The notes: generated by a model from the letters alone, not told the origin. Counted from the stretch's first letter, positions 6,556-12,699 are shown. The stretch: 64,000 bases of DNA from a virus (IMGVR_UViG_3300047554_000329:1-64000); one strand, 5' to 3'. Translations and numbers: made by a program.

Positions 6556-6589
6556 AAAAATCCCCCTGCTATTTACTAACAAGGGGATT
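6556..6589 (-). terminator. Intrinsic terminator after the 6684-7121 gene
   Basis: Stem AATCCCC (6559-6565) with GGGGATT (6583-6589); on the minus strand it is followed by TTTTGC, so it has a short U-run. It lies about 95 nt past the stop; the intervening bases hold no gene I can support. Confidence 0.55.
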
Positions 6590-6683
6590 GCTCTGGTAGC
6601 CATATAAGTTTCACTCTGCCACACCAGCCCAGAGTTAGAGCCTTTTAGACACTTGCTCAGGTGTTTAGGCGTAAGCCTATGGA

Positions 6684-7121
6684 CTAGATTAGGTCTAGAA
6701 CGCTGTTGTAAGTGCTTGCGTTCACAGACTCTTGGTCAGTCAGTTTGAGTAGTTTGAGGGTCTTCTCCAACTGCTCTTTGTGCTGCTTTGCTTGCCAGCC
6801 ACCAACTTCTTGTGGTCGCTCTGGCTTGTCGCCTACCTTAGCAAGCAGACCCCTGCCAAGAACAACCTGAACTGTGTTGCGGTAGTCACTCGTCACAGAA
6901 AGGTTGTCGCTCTCAAACTTGAACTCATCATAAGCAACAAACTTGTTAGCGTTCTTGCCAATCAACTCAGCGACAGCCTTGCCATAAGCCTTGATGTCTT
7001 TGTTGAAGGTAGCGAGTAGACTAGGGTAGTCTTTCTCTGCCTTAGCGATTTCTGCCAACTTGTTCTCAATCATTTCGATAACTGTTGAAGTTGGGATTTT
7101 TACTGATACGGCTCTTGCCAT
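6684..7121 (-). CDS. Unknown helical protein (145 aa)
   Basis: MARAVSVKIPTSTVIEMIENKLAEIAKAEKDYPSLL, then KDIKAYGKAVAELI and ...AKQHKEQLEKTLKLLKLTDQESV near the end. Mostly helical, mildly basic. AAGGAG precedes the ATG; the longer reading starts upstream of the promoter. No family recognised. Confidence 0.78.
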   Translation of the reverse strand: MARAVSVKIPTSTVIEMIENKLAEIAKAEKDYPSLLATFNKDIKAYGKAVAELIGKNANKFVAYDEFKFESDNLSVTSDYRNTVQVVLGRGLLAKVGDKPERPQEVGGWQAKQHKEQLEKTLKLLKLTDQESVNASTYNSVLDLI

Positions 7122-7152
7122 TTTATTTCTCCTTGTTTGGGGTTGTAACTTT

Positions 7153-7177
7153 ATTATAGTGGGGACTACGGACATTT
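7153..7177 (-). promoter_or_regulatory. TGTCYG-type promoter for 7121->6684
   Basis: -10 TATAAT at 7158-7153; TGTCCG at 7174-7169; 10-nt gap. Confidence 0.7.
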
Positions 7178-7220
7178 ATTTGTGTGGTGGGCAGTTTATA
7201 GTGATACCCAGCACATTTGG

Positions 7221-7373
7221 TTACTTGATAGTAGACCAGCGAGGCTGACCTGCTACATCAAGACGAACTCGGAACGAGCCGTTCTTGTTAGCCACAACTT
7301 CCTGAACAATGCCAGAAACGCCTGACTTCTGAGTGGTGAACTGTGAGCCAACAGTAGGGATAGTGATTGCCAT
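7221..7373 (-). CDS. Small beta-rich protein (50 aa)
   Basis: MAITIPTVGSQFTTQKSGVSGIVQEVV then NGSFRVRLDVAGQPRWSTIK. The pattern suggests a small beta-barrel, similar in feel to SH3/KOW-like domains, but this is by eye only. Preceded by a weak GAAAGAAG; single-gene cassette with two tandem promoters upstream. Confidence 0.75.
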   Translation of the reverse strand: MAITIPTVGSQFTTQKSGVSGIVQEVVANKNGSFRVRLDVAGQPRWSTIK

Positions 7374-7424
7374 TTTTGCTTCTTTCATTAGTTATTTGAT
7401 ACCAACAGGTTTGTTGATACCTCT

Positions 7425-7449
7425 ATTATAGCAAGGGGGTCAGACATTT
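7425..7449 (-). promoter_or_regulatory. TGTCYG-type promoter for 7373->7221
   Basis: -10 TATAAT at 7430-7425; TGTCTG at 7446-7441; 10-nt gap. Confidence 0.7.
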
Positions 7450-7529
7450 ATCAACTCTACTTGTAATAGAATGTAACATCTTTAGTTTTTATTGGGGAGT
7501 GAGTTTTGTCTCTCCCTTGCTACAGTTCT

Positions 7530-7554
7530 ATTATACGGATACCCACGGACATTT
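7530..7554 (-). promoter_or_regulatory. TGTCYG-type promoter with no gene directly behind it
   Basis: -10 TATAAT at 7535-7530; TGTCCG at 7551-7546; 10-nt gap. The next 75 bases hold only a GGGAG/CTCCC hairpin before the 7425 promoter, so this is either a tandem promoter for 7373->7221 or the relic of a lost cassette. Confidence 0.6.
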
Positions 7555-7614
7555 ATTTTGGGAAATGGGGGATTTTTATCTTAATCGTAAAAAGTTTTTT
7601 GGTTCAGCTGCCCG

Positions 7615-7626
7615 ACCCTTTCGGGT
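7615..7626 (-). terminator. Hairpin with GTCGGGC element after 7630
   Basis: ACCC-GAAA-GGGT stem with a GNRA tetraloop on the minus strand, directly downstream of the stop and leading into TCGGGCAGC. Confidence 0.5.
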
Positions 7627-7629
7627 AGC

Positions 7630-7794
7630 CTATGAGGAATACAAAAAGTTCTTAGCAACTAGCCAAGTGCGATACATAACTTCATCGTCTTTACCAGAGA
7701 TGTCCCACTCCAATAGTCTGCCTATCAGGTGTGAGTTGCGGTCTTCCAAGTCTGCTAAGACTAAGGCGTATGCCTGTTCTAGTTCTTCGTTCAT
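7630..7794 (-). CDS. Small helical protein (54 aa)
   Basis: MNEELEQAYALVLADLEDRN, then LIGRLLEWDISGKDDEVMYRTW and NFLYSS. AGGATA precedes the ATG, which overlaps the TAA of the upstream gene. Last of three genes 8023->7630. Function unknown. Confidence 0.75.
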   Translation of the reverse strand: MNEELEQAYALVLADLEDRNSHLIGRLLEWDISGKDDEVMYRTWLVAKNFLYSS

Positions 7795-7889
7795 TAGTAT
7801 CCTGCTCTCTCTAGCATTGATAGTAGTTGGTCTACTTGCTCTGGGGTTAGTTCTTCGATTGCCTGTTCGTTGATTACATTCTCAAACAT
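7794..7889 (-). CDS. Small acidic helical peptide (31 aa)
   Basis: MFENVINEQAIEELTPEQVDQ, ending LSMLERAGY; GGGAGAGAA directly precedes the ATG. Its stop (TAATG) overlaps the next start, so the two are probably coupled. Confidence 0.68.
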   Translation of the reverse strand: MFENVINEQAIEELTPEQVDQLLSMLERAGY

Positions 7890-7897
7890 TTCTCTCC

Positions 7898-8023
7898 CTA
7901 CATAAACTCAAATGGGTCTCGGTCTTGAAAGATTTCTTCCCAATCTTCCAAAGAGTATTCTTCTGGGTTAGCAAAATAGTCTGCTAATGCTTCACGGATT
8001 TCTTGTGCTTGTTCATCGTTCAT
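7898..8023 (-). CDS. Small acidic protein (41 aa), leaderless
   Basis: MNDEQAQEIREALADYFANP, then EEYSLEDWEEIFQDRDPFEFM. The ATG begins only 6 nt downstream of the TATAAT box, so the mRNA should start at or beside it; no ribosome binding site can exist. First gene of 8023->7630. Confidence 0.75.
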   Translation of the reverse strand: MNDEQAQEIREALADYFANPEEYSLEDWEEIFQDRDPFEFM

Positions 8024-8029
8024 AACTTT

Positions 8030-8054
8030 ATTATACATTGGGGGTCAGACATTT
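8030..8054 (-). promoter_or_regulatory. TGTCYG-type promoter for 8023->7630 (leaderless)
   Basis: -10 TATAAT at 8035-8030; TGTCTG at 8051-8046; 10-nt gap; ATG 6 nt past the -10. Confidence 0.72.
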
Positions 8055-8111
8055 ATTTCGGGAGGTTTTTAATAGTCTACGTAAAGGAGCTTTGCCTTGC
8101 CTGGATGCCCG

Positions 8112-8125
8112 ACCCCTTTCGGGGT
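8112..8125 (-). terminator. Hairpin with GTCGGGC element after 8129
   Basis: ACCCC-GAAA-GGGGT stem with GNRA tetraloop on the minus strand, 3 nt past the stop; flanking AGCCT/GGGC can extend the stem. Confidence 0.55.
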
Positions 8126-8128
8126 AGG

Positions 8129-8605
8129 CTAATCTTCCTCGTGGTCAAAATATTTGTTTGAGCATTCTACACACATACCAAGTTCTTCTTGGTGAACAAT
8201 AGCCACAACTGGCTCTCCACACTTTTCACAAGGCTTGTAGTGGCTAAAGTGAAATAGCCCTGTTCCTGTTGGTTCATCGTGGCTCCAGCGTCTAGCGGTA
8301 AGGATGTTGTTCTCAAGATACCACTCAATACGGAAGTCACCATTCAAGGCTAATGCTCCGTGTAGTTTATCCATAGTTGTCCATTTGAAGCCTGCCTTAC
8401 GCTGCCAGCCCATTCCTGAGCCGTCAATAAGGATGTGGTCGTTGTCGTCAATGTTGTTGTCTTTCTGCCATTGACCTAGAACATAGAATACAACCTCTTT
8501 CTGCCATTCGTAGCAGTCAAGACATTCTTCGCTAGGTGTTCCGTCTTCATTCTCGCATAGGCAGTCAGTAGTAACTTCAGCGATTAGTTTTTGTGCAGTA
8601 GTCAT
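8129..8605 (-). CDS. Two-zinc-ribbon protein of unknown function (158 aa)
   Basis: N-terminal CLCENEDGTPSEECLDC (four Cys, about 15-31) and C-terminal CEKCGEP...CVEC (about 124-149) are two CxxC-type zinc sites around a central Trp-rich domain (GMGWQRKAGFKW, RIEWYLENN). The start has AGAGGACA upstream; a longer MSVATDK reading would pass through the promoter. Could bind nucleic acid or a host protein; nothing more can be said. Confidence 0.8.
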   Translation of the reverse strand: MTTAQKLIAEVTTDCLCENEDGTPSEECLDCYEWQKEVVFYVLGQWQKDNNIDDNDHILIDGSGMGWQRKAGFKWTTMDKLHGALALNGDFRIEWYLENNILTARRWSHDEPTGTGLFHFSHYKPCEKCGEPVVAIVHQEELGMCVECSNKYFDHEED

Positions 8606-8627
8606 TGTCCTCTTTCTTGTTGCTTTT

Positions 8628-8652
8628 AGTTTATCAGTAGCCACAGACATTT
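8628..8652 (-). promoter_or_regulatory. TGTCYG-type promoter for 8605->8129
   Basis: -10 TAAACT at 8633-8628; TGTCTG at 8649-8644; 10-nt gap. Confidence 0.62.
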
Positions 8653-8780
8653 TAGTCTAGGTAAGTTTCAAACGAATACAGGTCTTCATCGTGCATTTGG
8701 CAGTAAGCGAAGTAACCTTTAGATACCGCTTCGAAACTAACAACAGACTGGCATCGGTTGCATCGGTAGTATTTAGCCAT
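8652..8780 (-). CDS. Zinc-finger miniprotein (42 aa)
   Basis: MAKYYRCNRCQSVVSFEAVS, then GYFAYCQMHDEDLYSFETYLD. CNRC with C..H gives one zinc site. The ATG overlaps the upstream TAA (TAATGG). Its own stop lies in the TAAATGTC element of the next promoter. Confidence 0.73.
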   Translation of the reverse strand: MAKYYRCNRCQSVVSFEAVSKGYFAYCQMHDEDLYSFETYLD

Positions 8781-8950
8781 TAGTAACTCTCCTTGATAGC
8801 CTTTAGTTTGTTTGCTTGACGGCTACCCTTGCGGTTTTCAGGGGTAACGATGTTGTGTTTAGTTAGTAGCATAGACTCAAACAAGACCTTAGCGTGAGCC
8901 TTGCGAGTTGCTTCGTTTAGTTTGCCTAGTGGCTTCGTTCTTTTCTTCAT
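8780..8950 (-). CDS. Small basic protein (56 aa), leaderless
   Basis: MKKRTKPLGKLNEATRKAHA, then KVLFESMLLTKHNIVTPENR and a basic tail. Strongly basic, so possibly nucleic-acid binding. The ATG lies 6 nt after TATAAT, which fits a leaderless mRNA; an upstream in-frame Met would fall inside the promoter. Confidence 0.75.
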   Translation of the reverse strand: MKKRTKPLGKLNEATRKAHAKVLFESMLLTKHNIVTPENRKGSRQANKLKAIKESY

Positions 8951-8956
8951 AGTCTT

Positions 8957-8981
8957 ATTATACATCTAGGTTCAGACATTT
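8957..8981 (-). promoter_or_regulatory. TGTCYG-type promoter for 8950->8652 (leaderless)
   Basis: -10 TATAAT at 8962-8957; TGTCTG at 8978-8973; 10-nt gap. Confidence 0.72.
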
Positions 8982-9051
8982 ATTTTGGGAGATTTTTAAT
9001 GTGTAACGTAAAGGGGTTTGGGCTGAGGAGCCCGACCCCTGGGGGTAGCGA

Positions 9052-9573
9052 TTACTCGCCACTCCCTCTCACTACAATCCAGATTAGGGCTTGCATTGCT
9101 CTAGGGGTCATGCCGTGTTTGGTAGCCACAGCGGTTACAGCGTCTGCCATTTCCTTATACTGAGACTGAGTAGGTGTCTTTTTCTCAATGCCCAATGCTC
9201 GCAACATCCAAACATCAATCACGACTGCGTTCTCGTTACCAGCAATAGCCTTAGCAAAGTTGTTAGTCTTTAGACCTTTGAGAGCGTCGAATCCTAGTGT
9301 TAGGGCTTTTTCTGCCATACGGATGTTGTTACCCAACACTCCCTTTAGTTCGTGACCAAGTGAAAACTTCACTGCATTACTAACATTACGAGACCAACGC
9401 TCACGAGGGCTAAAAGCAGATACAACAGTTGCTCCAATCTCAAGGGTAGTGTTTAGGTTAGTTGCTACTTCACGAGCAACGGTCTCAGCGTCTAGATACC
9501 ACTTAGTGGCTTGCTCAACCTGACCAAAGGTTGCTTTCTTAGCGATGTTTGAGTAAATGTCAATGTAGTTCAT
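9052..9573 (-). CDS. HhH-GPD / DNA-glycosylase-like fold protein (173 aa)
   Basis: MNYIDIYSNIAKKATFGQVEQ, then VVSAFSPRERWSRNVSNAVKF, LKTNNFAKAIAG and VVIDVWMLRALGI. The succession 'SP...W..N...A', 'GLKT.NF..AI.G' and 'V.ID.WM.RALG' recalls the HhH-GPD superfamily, with the Asp of VIDVWM in the place of the catalytic Asp. It is shorter than true glycosylases, so activity is uncertain. AAAGGAATCC precedes the ATG; single-gene cassette. Confidence 0.7.
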   Translation of the reverse strand: MNYIDIYSNIAKKATFGQVEQATKWYLDAETVAREVATNLNTTLEIGATVVSAFSPRERWSRNVSNAVKFSLGHELKGVLGNNIRMAEKALTLGFDALKGLKTNNFAKAIAGNENAVVIDVWMLRALGIEKKTPTQSQYKEMADAVTAVATKHGMTPRAMQALIWIVVRGSGE

Positions 9574-9597
9574 TGGATTCCTTTCGTTGATAAGATT

Positions 9598-9622
9598 AGT
9601 ATACATTGGGGGTGGGACATTT
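9598..9622 (-). promoter_or_regulatory. TGTCYG-type promoter for 9573->9052
   Basis: -10 TATACT at 9603-9598; TGTCCC variant at 9619-9614; 10-nt gap. Confidence 0.6.
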
Positions 9623-9674
9623 ATTATCGTAACGTAAAAGAGCTTTTCCCAGGCTGCCCGACCCCCAGCACACC

Positions 9675-9809
9675 CTAGAAGGGTGGCTGAAGTTCCTCGT
9701 TCTCTCTCCAAAGTTTAGTAACTAGCCTAACAAGGATGATGTTCACTGCCGTAAGAAAAACCACGCCAGCAAGACAAACCCAAATAAGAAAACTAAGCCA
9801 TTCATTCAT
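9675..9809 (-). CDS. Single-helix membrane miniprotein (44 aa), PPF end
   Basis: Residues 4-28 (WLSFLIWVCLAGVVFLTAVN...) form one membrane helix, then a charged tail LWRENEELQPPF. The last residues PPF and the Glu-rich tail also end the product of 12031-12153, suggesting paralogues. GGGGAGG precedes the ATG, which overlaps the upstream stop. Last gene of 10151->9675. Confidence 0.73.
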   Translation of the reverse strand: MNEWLSFLIWVCLAGVVFLTAVNIILVRLVTKLWRENEELQPPF

Positions 9810-9981
9810 CTCTGCCTCCCCAGCAAGCGTCTACAAACTTTTCGGTAATAAAGCGTTCGTTGTCCTCACGAAACATCTGAGCAAAATCTTCAACCAAGTT
9901 GTCGAAAGTTGTTGCCTCAAAATAGTCAAGGTAGGAGTTTAGGATTGCTGCGGTAGACACATAGTCTTTGCGTGTCATCAT
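9802..9981 (-). CDS. Small acidic protein (59 aa)
   Basis: MMTRKDYVSTAAILNSYLDYF, then a helix NLVEDFAQMFREDNERFI and CWGGRDE end. Start overlaps the upstream TAA (TAATG). Longer upstream readings run antiparallel to the frame of the upstream gene and are rejected. Confidence 0.74.
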   Translation of the reverse strand: MMTRKDYVSTAAILNSYLDYFEATTFDNLVEDFAQMFREDNERFITEKFVDACWGGRDE

Positions 9982-10151
9982 TAGTTTTGCTCTCTTTCTG
10001 ATACTTCGATTAGTTTTAGTCTGTCTTTGTCTGATAGCATAGCCCAAGCATAGCCAAAAGCATAAGCGTAGGCTTCCGAGTTGCTAAAGCCTCTGGTGGT
10101 CATTATGTTTTTGATTACTTCGCTGGTTCTGAAGATTAGTTTTTCTTCCAT
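9981..10151 (-). CDS. Unknown small protein (56 aa)
   Basis: MEEKLIFRTSEVIKNIMTTR, then aromatic GFSNSEAYAYAFGYAWAMLS and a charged tail. AAAGGTAAAAC precedes the ATG. The Tyr/Ala-rich middle is unusual but not a known motif. First gene of the three-gene cassette. Confidence 0.74.
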   Translation of the reverse strand: MEEKLIFRTSEVIKNIMTTRGFSNSEAYAYAFGYAWAMLSDKDRLKLIEVSEREQN

Positions 10152-10176
10152 TAGTTTTACCTTTCGTTGTGATTAC

Positions 10177-10201
10177 AGTTTACCAAGACCCACAGACATT
10201 T
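10177..10201 (-). promoter_or_regulatory. TGTCYG-type promoter for 10151->9675
   Basis: -10 TAAACT at 10182-10177; TGTCTG at 10198-10193; 10-nt gap. Confidence 0.62.
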
Positions 10202-10370
10202 ATTCTGTAGGCTCTTGCCACTCAACGCCATTTACCCAAAAGCGAGCAATACGACCTTTGTAGTATTGGTCTGATAGGTATGGCGTTTGGTCTACATCTA
10301 GAGGACCTTCAATCTCAAAGGTAACTCCATTGTCCATTTCGATTACATAGATGTTCATTGTGTCTCGCAT
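10200..10370 (-). CDS. Unknown small protein (56 aa)
   Basis: MRDTMNIYVIEMDNGVTFEI, then EGPLDVDQTPYLSDQYYKGR and IARFWVNGVEWQEPTE. Beta-rich pattern. GGAAGACT upstream of the ATG. The TAA stop merges with the next promoter's TAAATGTC. Function unknown. Confidence 0.75.
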   Translation of the reverse strand: MRDTMNIYVIEMDNGVTFEIEGPLDVDQTPYLSDQYYKGRIARFWVNGVEWQEPTE

Positions 10371-10392
10371 AGTCTTCCTTTCGTGTAGTTAC

Positions 10393-10417
10393 ATTTTAGC
10401 AGTAGCCTCAGACATTT
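10393..10417 (-). promoter_or_regulatory. TGTCYG-type promoter for 10370->10200
   Basis: -10 TAAAAT at 10398-10393; TGTCTG at 10414-10409; 10-nt gap. Confidence 0.62.
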
Positions 10418-10495
10418 ATTCTGGGGAAAAATCTGGGACATTTTTAATGGGCTACGTAAACGAGCTTGCGAGGTCGCCCGACCGCCCTGGCTGCC

Positions 10496-10657
10496 TCAGT
10501 CGAAGCAGTTGGGAGCGTCTAGGAACTCGGCATAAGCCTCTTGCAAGGCTTGCTGGCGTTCAGCCCTGTCTTGGGCTGCCAACTCCTCTGGGGAGTATTC
10601 CTCCTCCTCAAAGAAGTAGTCCTCCGAGATGTCGCCCCAGCCGTAGTCGTCTTCCAT
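10496..10657 (-). CDS. Very acidic small protein (53 aa)
   Basis: MEDDYGWGDISEDYFFEEEE, then YSPEELAAQDRAERQQALQE and AYAEFLDAPNCFD. N-terminal half is almost all acidic or aromatic. Such DNA-mimic-like composition is common in phage inhibitor peptides, but that is only a compositional remark. AAAGGAAAAC upstream of the ATG; higher GC than its neighbours. Confidence 0.75.
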   Translation of the reverse strand: MEDDYGWGDISEDYFFEEEEYSPEELAAQDRAERQQALQEAYAEFLDAPNCFD

Positions 10658-10682
10658 AAGTTTTCCTTTCGTTGATAATGCA

Positions 10683-10707
10683 AGTGTAACAAGACCCACA
10701 GACATTT
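10683..10707 (-). promoter_or_regulatory. TGTCYG-type promoter for 10657->10496
   Basis: -10 TACACT at 10688-10683; TGTCTG at 10704-10699; 10-nt gap. Confidence 0.58.
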
Positions 10708-10771
10708 TGGGGAAAAATCTTAAATCTATTTAATAACGTTTTGGTAACGATGGGGGTCGGGCTCGCAGCTG

Positions 10772-10909
10772 CTAGGCAGGGCGAACGCAGAGGTTACAGA
10801 CAAACATACTCTTGGCAACTAGCCTAACGAGGTAGGCATCAGCAGGGCGATTGCACAACTCGCAGAGGTGTTGCTTACGCTCTTCGGCGGTTAGTTTGAT
10901 GGCTGGCAT
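10772..10909 (-). CDS. Zinc-ribbon miniprotein with two CxxC (45 aa)
   Basis: MPAIKLTAEERKQHLCELCN, then RPADAYLVRLVAKSMFVCNLC and VRPA. CELC and CNLC form a complete four-Cys zinc ribbon. AAGGAGACC precedes the ATG. It lies 9 nt downstream of 10919-11164 and probably shares its promoter. Confidence 0.76.
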   Translation of the reverse strand: MPAIKLTAEERKQHLCELCNRPADAYLVRLVAKSMFVCNLCVRPA

Positions 10910-10918
10910 AGGGTCTCC

Positions 10919-11164
10919 TTAGTTAGCGTGTGGGTAGTTTGGTGATAGGTCAAGGGTGTTGTAGGTTGCTTCATTCTTGTTCAGCAGGGTCAGGCGATAG
11001 ACGATGCCAGAGTCAGAGAAACGGCGAGCAACCTCAAAGTGTTCACACAAGCCAAAGTTTTTGATGTTCTTGCCGTCTGCGTAGGCTTGGGCAAAGGTGG
11101 GGTAGGTCTGGATGCTCTGGCTCACAAAGAGCAGGTTTGGGCTAAGGGTCAAGGGGAACTCCAA
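10919..11164 (-). CDS. Unknown protein (81 aa), TTG start
   Basis: Reading frame MEFPLTLSPNLLFVSQSIQT, then YPTFAQAYADGKNIKNFGLC and a beta-rich tail (IVYRLTLLNKNEATYNTLDL). There is no internal Met; the TTG about 13 nt after the expected transcription start is the best first codon, with no ribosome binding site, and a GTG at codon 14 is an alternative. The start is therefore uncertain. Confidence 0.65.
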   Translation of the reverse strand: MEFPLTLSPNLLFVSQSIQTYPTFAQAYADGKNIKNFGLCEHFEVARRFSDSGIVYRLTLLNKNEATYNTLDLSPNYPHAN

Positions 11165-11183
11165 TCAATCAACTTACGAAGTA

Positions 11184-11208
11184 AGTCTAACAGCCACCTC
11201 AGACATTT
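11184..11208 (-). promoter_or_regulatory. TGTCYG-type promoter for 11164->10772
   Basis: -10 TAGACT at 11189-11184; TGTCTG at 11205-11200; 10-nt gap. Confidence 0.6.
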
Positions 11209-11288
11209 ATTATTATTTTGGGAAACATTTCGGGACATTTTTAATGCGTTACGTAAACCGTTATCATTTCGTTATGAAGCCCGACCCC

Positions 11289-11318
11289 TGTGGATAACTT
11301 TCGCTACCCTGTGGATAA
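11289..11318 (-). other. Pair of DnaA boxes
   Basis: TTATCCACA (minus strand) at 11297-11289 and 11318-11310, exactly 21 bp apart, i.e. two helical turns. They lie between a stop codon and a GTCGGGC element, outside coding sequence. Confidence 0.55.
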
Positions 11319-11486
11319 CTATCGTGTCTTAGTGATTAGCAAGTTGAGGTAAGCCTGTCGAATCGCTTCAGGCAGTTGCTTATAGGTTTCGCTTTCGGCA
11401 AGGGTAGTTGCTCCCTTGTGCCAGATAATAGGGTGTAGTTCATCCATAAAAGCTTTTTCGCTTTTGGTCATTCTTGGCTTTGGCAT
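11319..11486 (-). CDS. Small helical protein (55 aa)
   Basis: MPKPRMTKSEKAFMDELHPI, then IWHKGATTLAESETYKQLPEA and NLLITKTR. GGAGG at 10 nt from the ATG, which overlaps the upstream TAA. Function unknown. Confidence 0.74.
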   Translation of the reverse strand: MPKPRMTKSEKAFMDELHPIIWHKGATTLAESETYKQLPEAIRQAYLNLLITKTR

Positions 11487-11581
11487 TAGATAGCCTCCTC
11501 AGTAGCGTTGGCGTAGATAGAAGCGATAGAGGCAATAGCCTCCTCATACTCTTCCCAAGTATCAAACTTTAGAACAATCAT
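11486..11581 (-). CDS. Acidic helical peptide (31 aa)
   Basis: MIVLKFDTWEEYEEAIASIA, ending ANATEEAI. AAAGGTAAAC upstream of the ATG; stop overlaps the next start (TAATG). First gene of the pair 11581->11319. Confidence 0.68.
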   Translation of the reverse strand: MIVLKFDTWEEYEEAIASIASIYANATEEAI

Positions 11582-11603
11582 TAGTTTACCTTTCGTTAGT
11601 TAC

Positions 11604-11628
11604 AGAATACCATTAGGGTCAGACATTT
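11604..11628 (-). promoter_or_regulatory. TGTCYG-type promoter for 11581->11319
   Basis: -10 TATTCT at 11609-11604; TGTCTG at 11625-11620; 10-nt gap. The following bases up to 11665 hold two copies of ATTTGCTAGGCTC. Confidence 0.58.
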
Positions 11629-11683
11629 ATTTGCTAGGCTCACCTTGCGGATTATTTGCTAGGCTCTTGCGTGACCCTAAAAC

Positions 11684-11827
11684 TTACTTGTTTAGTTTGT
11701 CAAACTGAAACTGAAGCCAGTGAACCTCGTCATAGTCTTCAGGCGTGTCAATGCCTAGGGCGATTAGTTTGCCTAGGTTTTCAATGGCTAGGTCTAGGGC
11801 TAGTTTTGCGTCAAGTGCTTTCTTCAT
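11684..11827 (-). CDS. Small helical protein (47 aa)
   Basis: MKKALDAKLALDLAIENLGK, then LIALGIDTPEDYDEVHWLQF and QFDKLNK. AGAAGGAAT upstream of the ATG. Amphipathic helix likely. Single-gene cassette, unknown role. Confidence 0.75.
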   Translation of the reverse strand: MKKALDAKLALDLAIENLGKLIALGIDTPEDYDEVHWLQFQFDKLNK

Positions 11828-11852
11828 TTATTCCTTCTTTCTATCTACCTAT

Positions 11853-11877
11853 AAGGTATCACGAACCACGGACATTT
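11853..11877 (-). promoter_or_regulatory. TGTCYG-type promoter for 11827->11684
   Basis: -10 TACCTT (weak) at 11858-11853; TGTCCG at 11874-11869; 10-nt gap. Confidence 0.52.
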
Positions 11878-11992
11878 ATTATTGTTTTGATAGGCTTTTA
11901 GCCCTATTGTTACGCATTGTTACCAAAATGTTACCAAACTTGGGGAACTAGATGTAGTGGTCTTAAGGTAAATGGCTACTAGATGTTGTGGA

Positions 11993-12021
11993 GCCCGACC
12001 CACGCTGTCGGGCGTGTCGCC
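11993..12021 (-). terminator. GTCGGGC hairpin, copy 1 of a 29-bp repeat
   Basis: GCCCGAC (11993-11999) pairs with GTCGGGC (12007-12013), then GTGTCGCC. The same 29 bases recur at 13267-13295. It closes the 12031-12153 cassette. Confidence 0.55.
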
Positions 12022-12030
12022 AGGGTAGAG

Positions 12031-12153
12031 CTAGAACGGTGGCTTATTCCGTTCCAACTCCTCCTCTAGTGACTTGATAACCATTGACTTGTACCAAGCA
12101 TAGGTAGCCCAGCCCATTGACAGGAATAGAATCCAAGAAAGTGTAGGTGACAT
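12031..12153 (-). CDS. Single-helix membrane miniprotein (40 aa), PPF end
   Basis: MSPTLSWILFLSMGWATYAW is one membrane helix, then YKSMVIKSLEEELERNKPPF. Layout and PPF end resemble the product of 9675-9809. AAAGGAAA precedes the ATG. Single-gene cassette. Confidence 0.73.
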   Translation of the reverse strand: MSPTLSWILFLSMGWATYAWYKSMVIKSLEEELERNKPPF

Positions 12154-12198
12154 TTTTTCCTTTACTGATTGACTAGAACGAATAGAGCGATTAGAAGA

Positions 12199-12223
12199 AG
12201 ACTACCAATGACCACAGACATTT
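12199..12223 (-). promoter_or_regulatory. TGTCYG-type promoter for 12153->12031
   Basis: -10 TAGTCT at 12204-12199; TGTCTG at 12220-12215; 10-nt gap. Confidence 0.58.
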
Positions 12224-12380
12224 AGATTGTTCCCCCTAGTTTCTCAATGTGACGAACAAGAGCAAGCATAAAATCTAGTTCTGCCATAGACAAGTAGTCT
12301 AGGTTTTCGGCTTCACGAACGAGCGAGTTTAGTTTTAGTTTTGCTTGCTTCAGGGTCAAGTCTGCTAGTGCTGTTTCCAT
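12222..12380 (-). CDS. Small helical protein (52 aa)
   Basis: METALADLTLKQAKLKLNSL, then VREAENLDYLSMAELDFMLA and LVRHIEKLGGTI; two amphipathic helices. AAAGGTAAC upstream of the ATG; the longer reading passes through the promoter. Its stop sits in the next TAAATGTC element. Confidence 0.75.
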   Translation of the reverse strand: METALADLTLKQAKLKLNSLVREAENLDYLSMAELDFMLALVRHIEKLGGTI

Positions 12381-12403
12381 TTTGTTACCTTTCGATTGGT
12401 TTG

Positions 12404-12428
12404 AGTTTAGCATAGGGGACGGACATTT
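12404..12428 (-). promoter_or_regulatory. TGTCYG-type promoter for 12380->12222
   Basis: -10 TAAACT at 12409-12404; TGTCCG at 12425-12420; 10-nt gap. Confidence 0.62.
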
Positions 12429-12553
12429 TACTTTAGGATTTCCCAAGACTGCAGAAAGCCTTGAGCAAAAAGTTTCTTTGCCCAACGCAAGTTAGCAGGA
12501 GTATTAGGAATGATAGCGGAGCGACCCTCTGGGGTGATGATTTCGATTTGCAT
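12428..12553 (-). CDS. Small protein (41 aa), leaderless
   Basis: MQIEIITPEGRSAIIPNTPA, then NLRWAKKLFAQGFLQSWEIL and K. The ATG is 6 nt past the -10 hexamer, so the mRNA should be leaderless. Function unknown. Confidence 0.73.
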   Translation of the reverse strand: MQIEIITPEGRSAIIPNTPANLRWAKKLFAQGFLQSWEILK

Positions 12554-12559
12554 ACCTGC

Positions 12560-12584
12560 AGTCTATCAGACAGGTCAGACATTT
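12560..12584 (-). promoter_or_regulatory. TGTCYG-type promoter for 12553->12428 (leaderless)
   Basis: -10 TAGACT at 12565-12560; TGTCTG at 12581-12576; 10-nt gap. Confidence 0.62.
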
Positions 12585-12699
12585 TGGGAAAATATTTGGG
12601 ACTTTTTTAATTCGTTACGTAACTGTTATATTCGAAATTCTGTTCGAAGCCCGACCCCAAAAAGCTGCAAATGTCAAGTCCGACACGCCACTATTTTAG

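Noticed and set aside
6560-6683. Possible second tRNA after the 6684-7121 gene
   Set aside because: GGCAGAGTG looks like a D arm, but no T loop (TTCGA) or acceptor pairing can be formed; the area only gives a terminator.
7499-7873. Plus-strand ORF of 124 codons
   Set aside because: Antisense to three well-supported minus-strand small genes (7630, 7794, 7898) and two promoters; no ribosome binding site.
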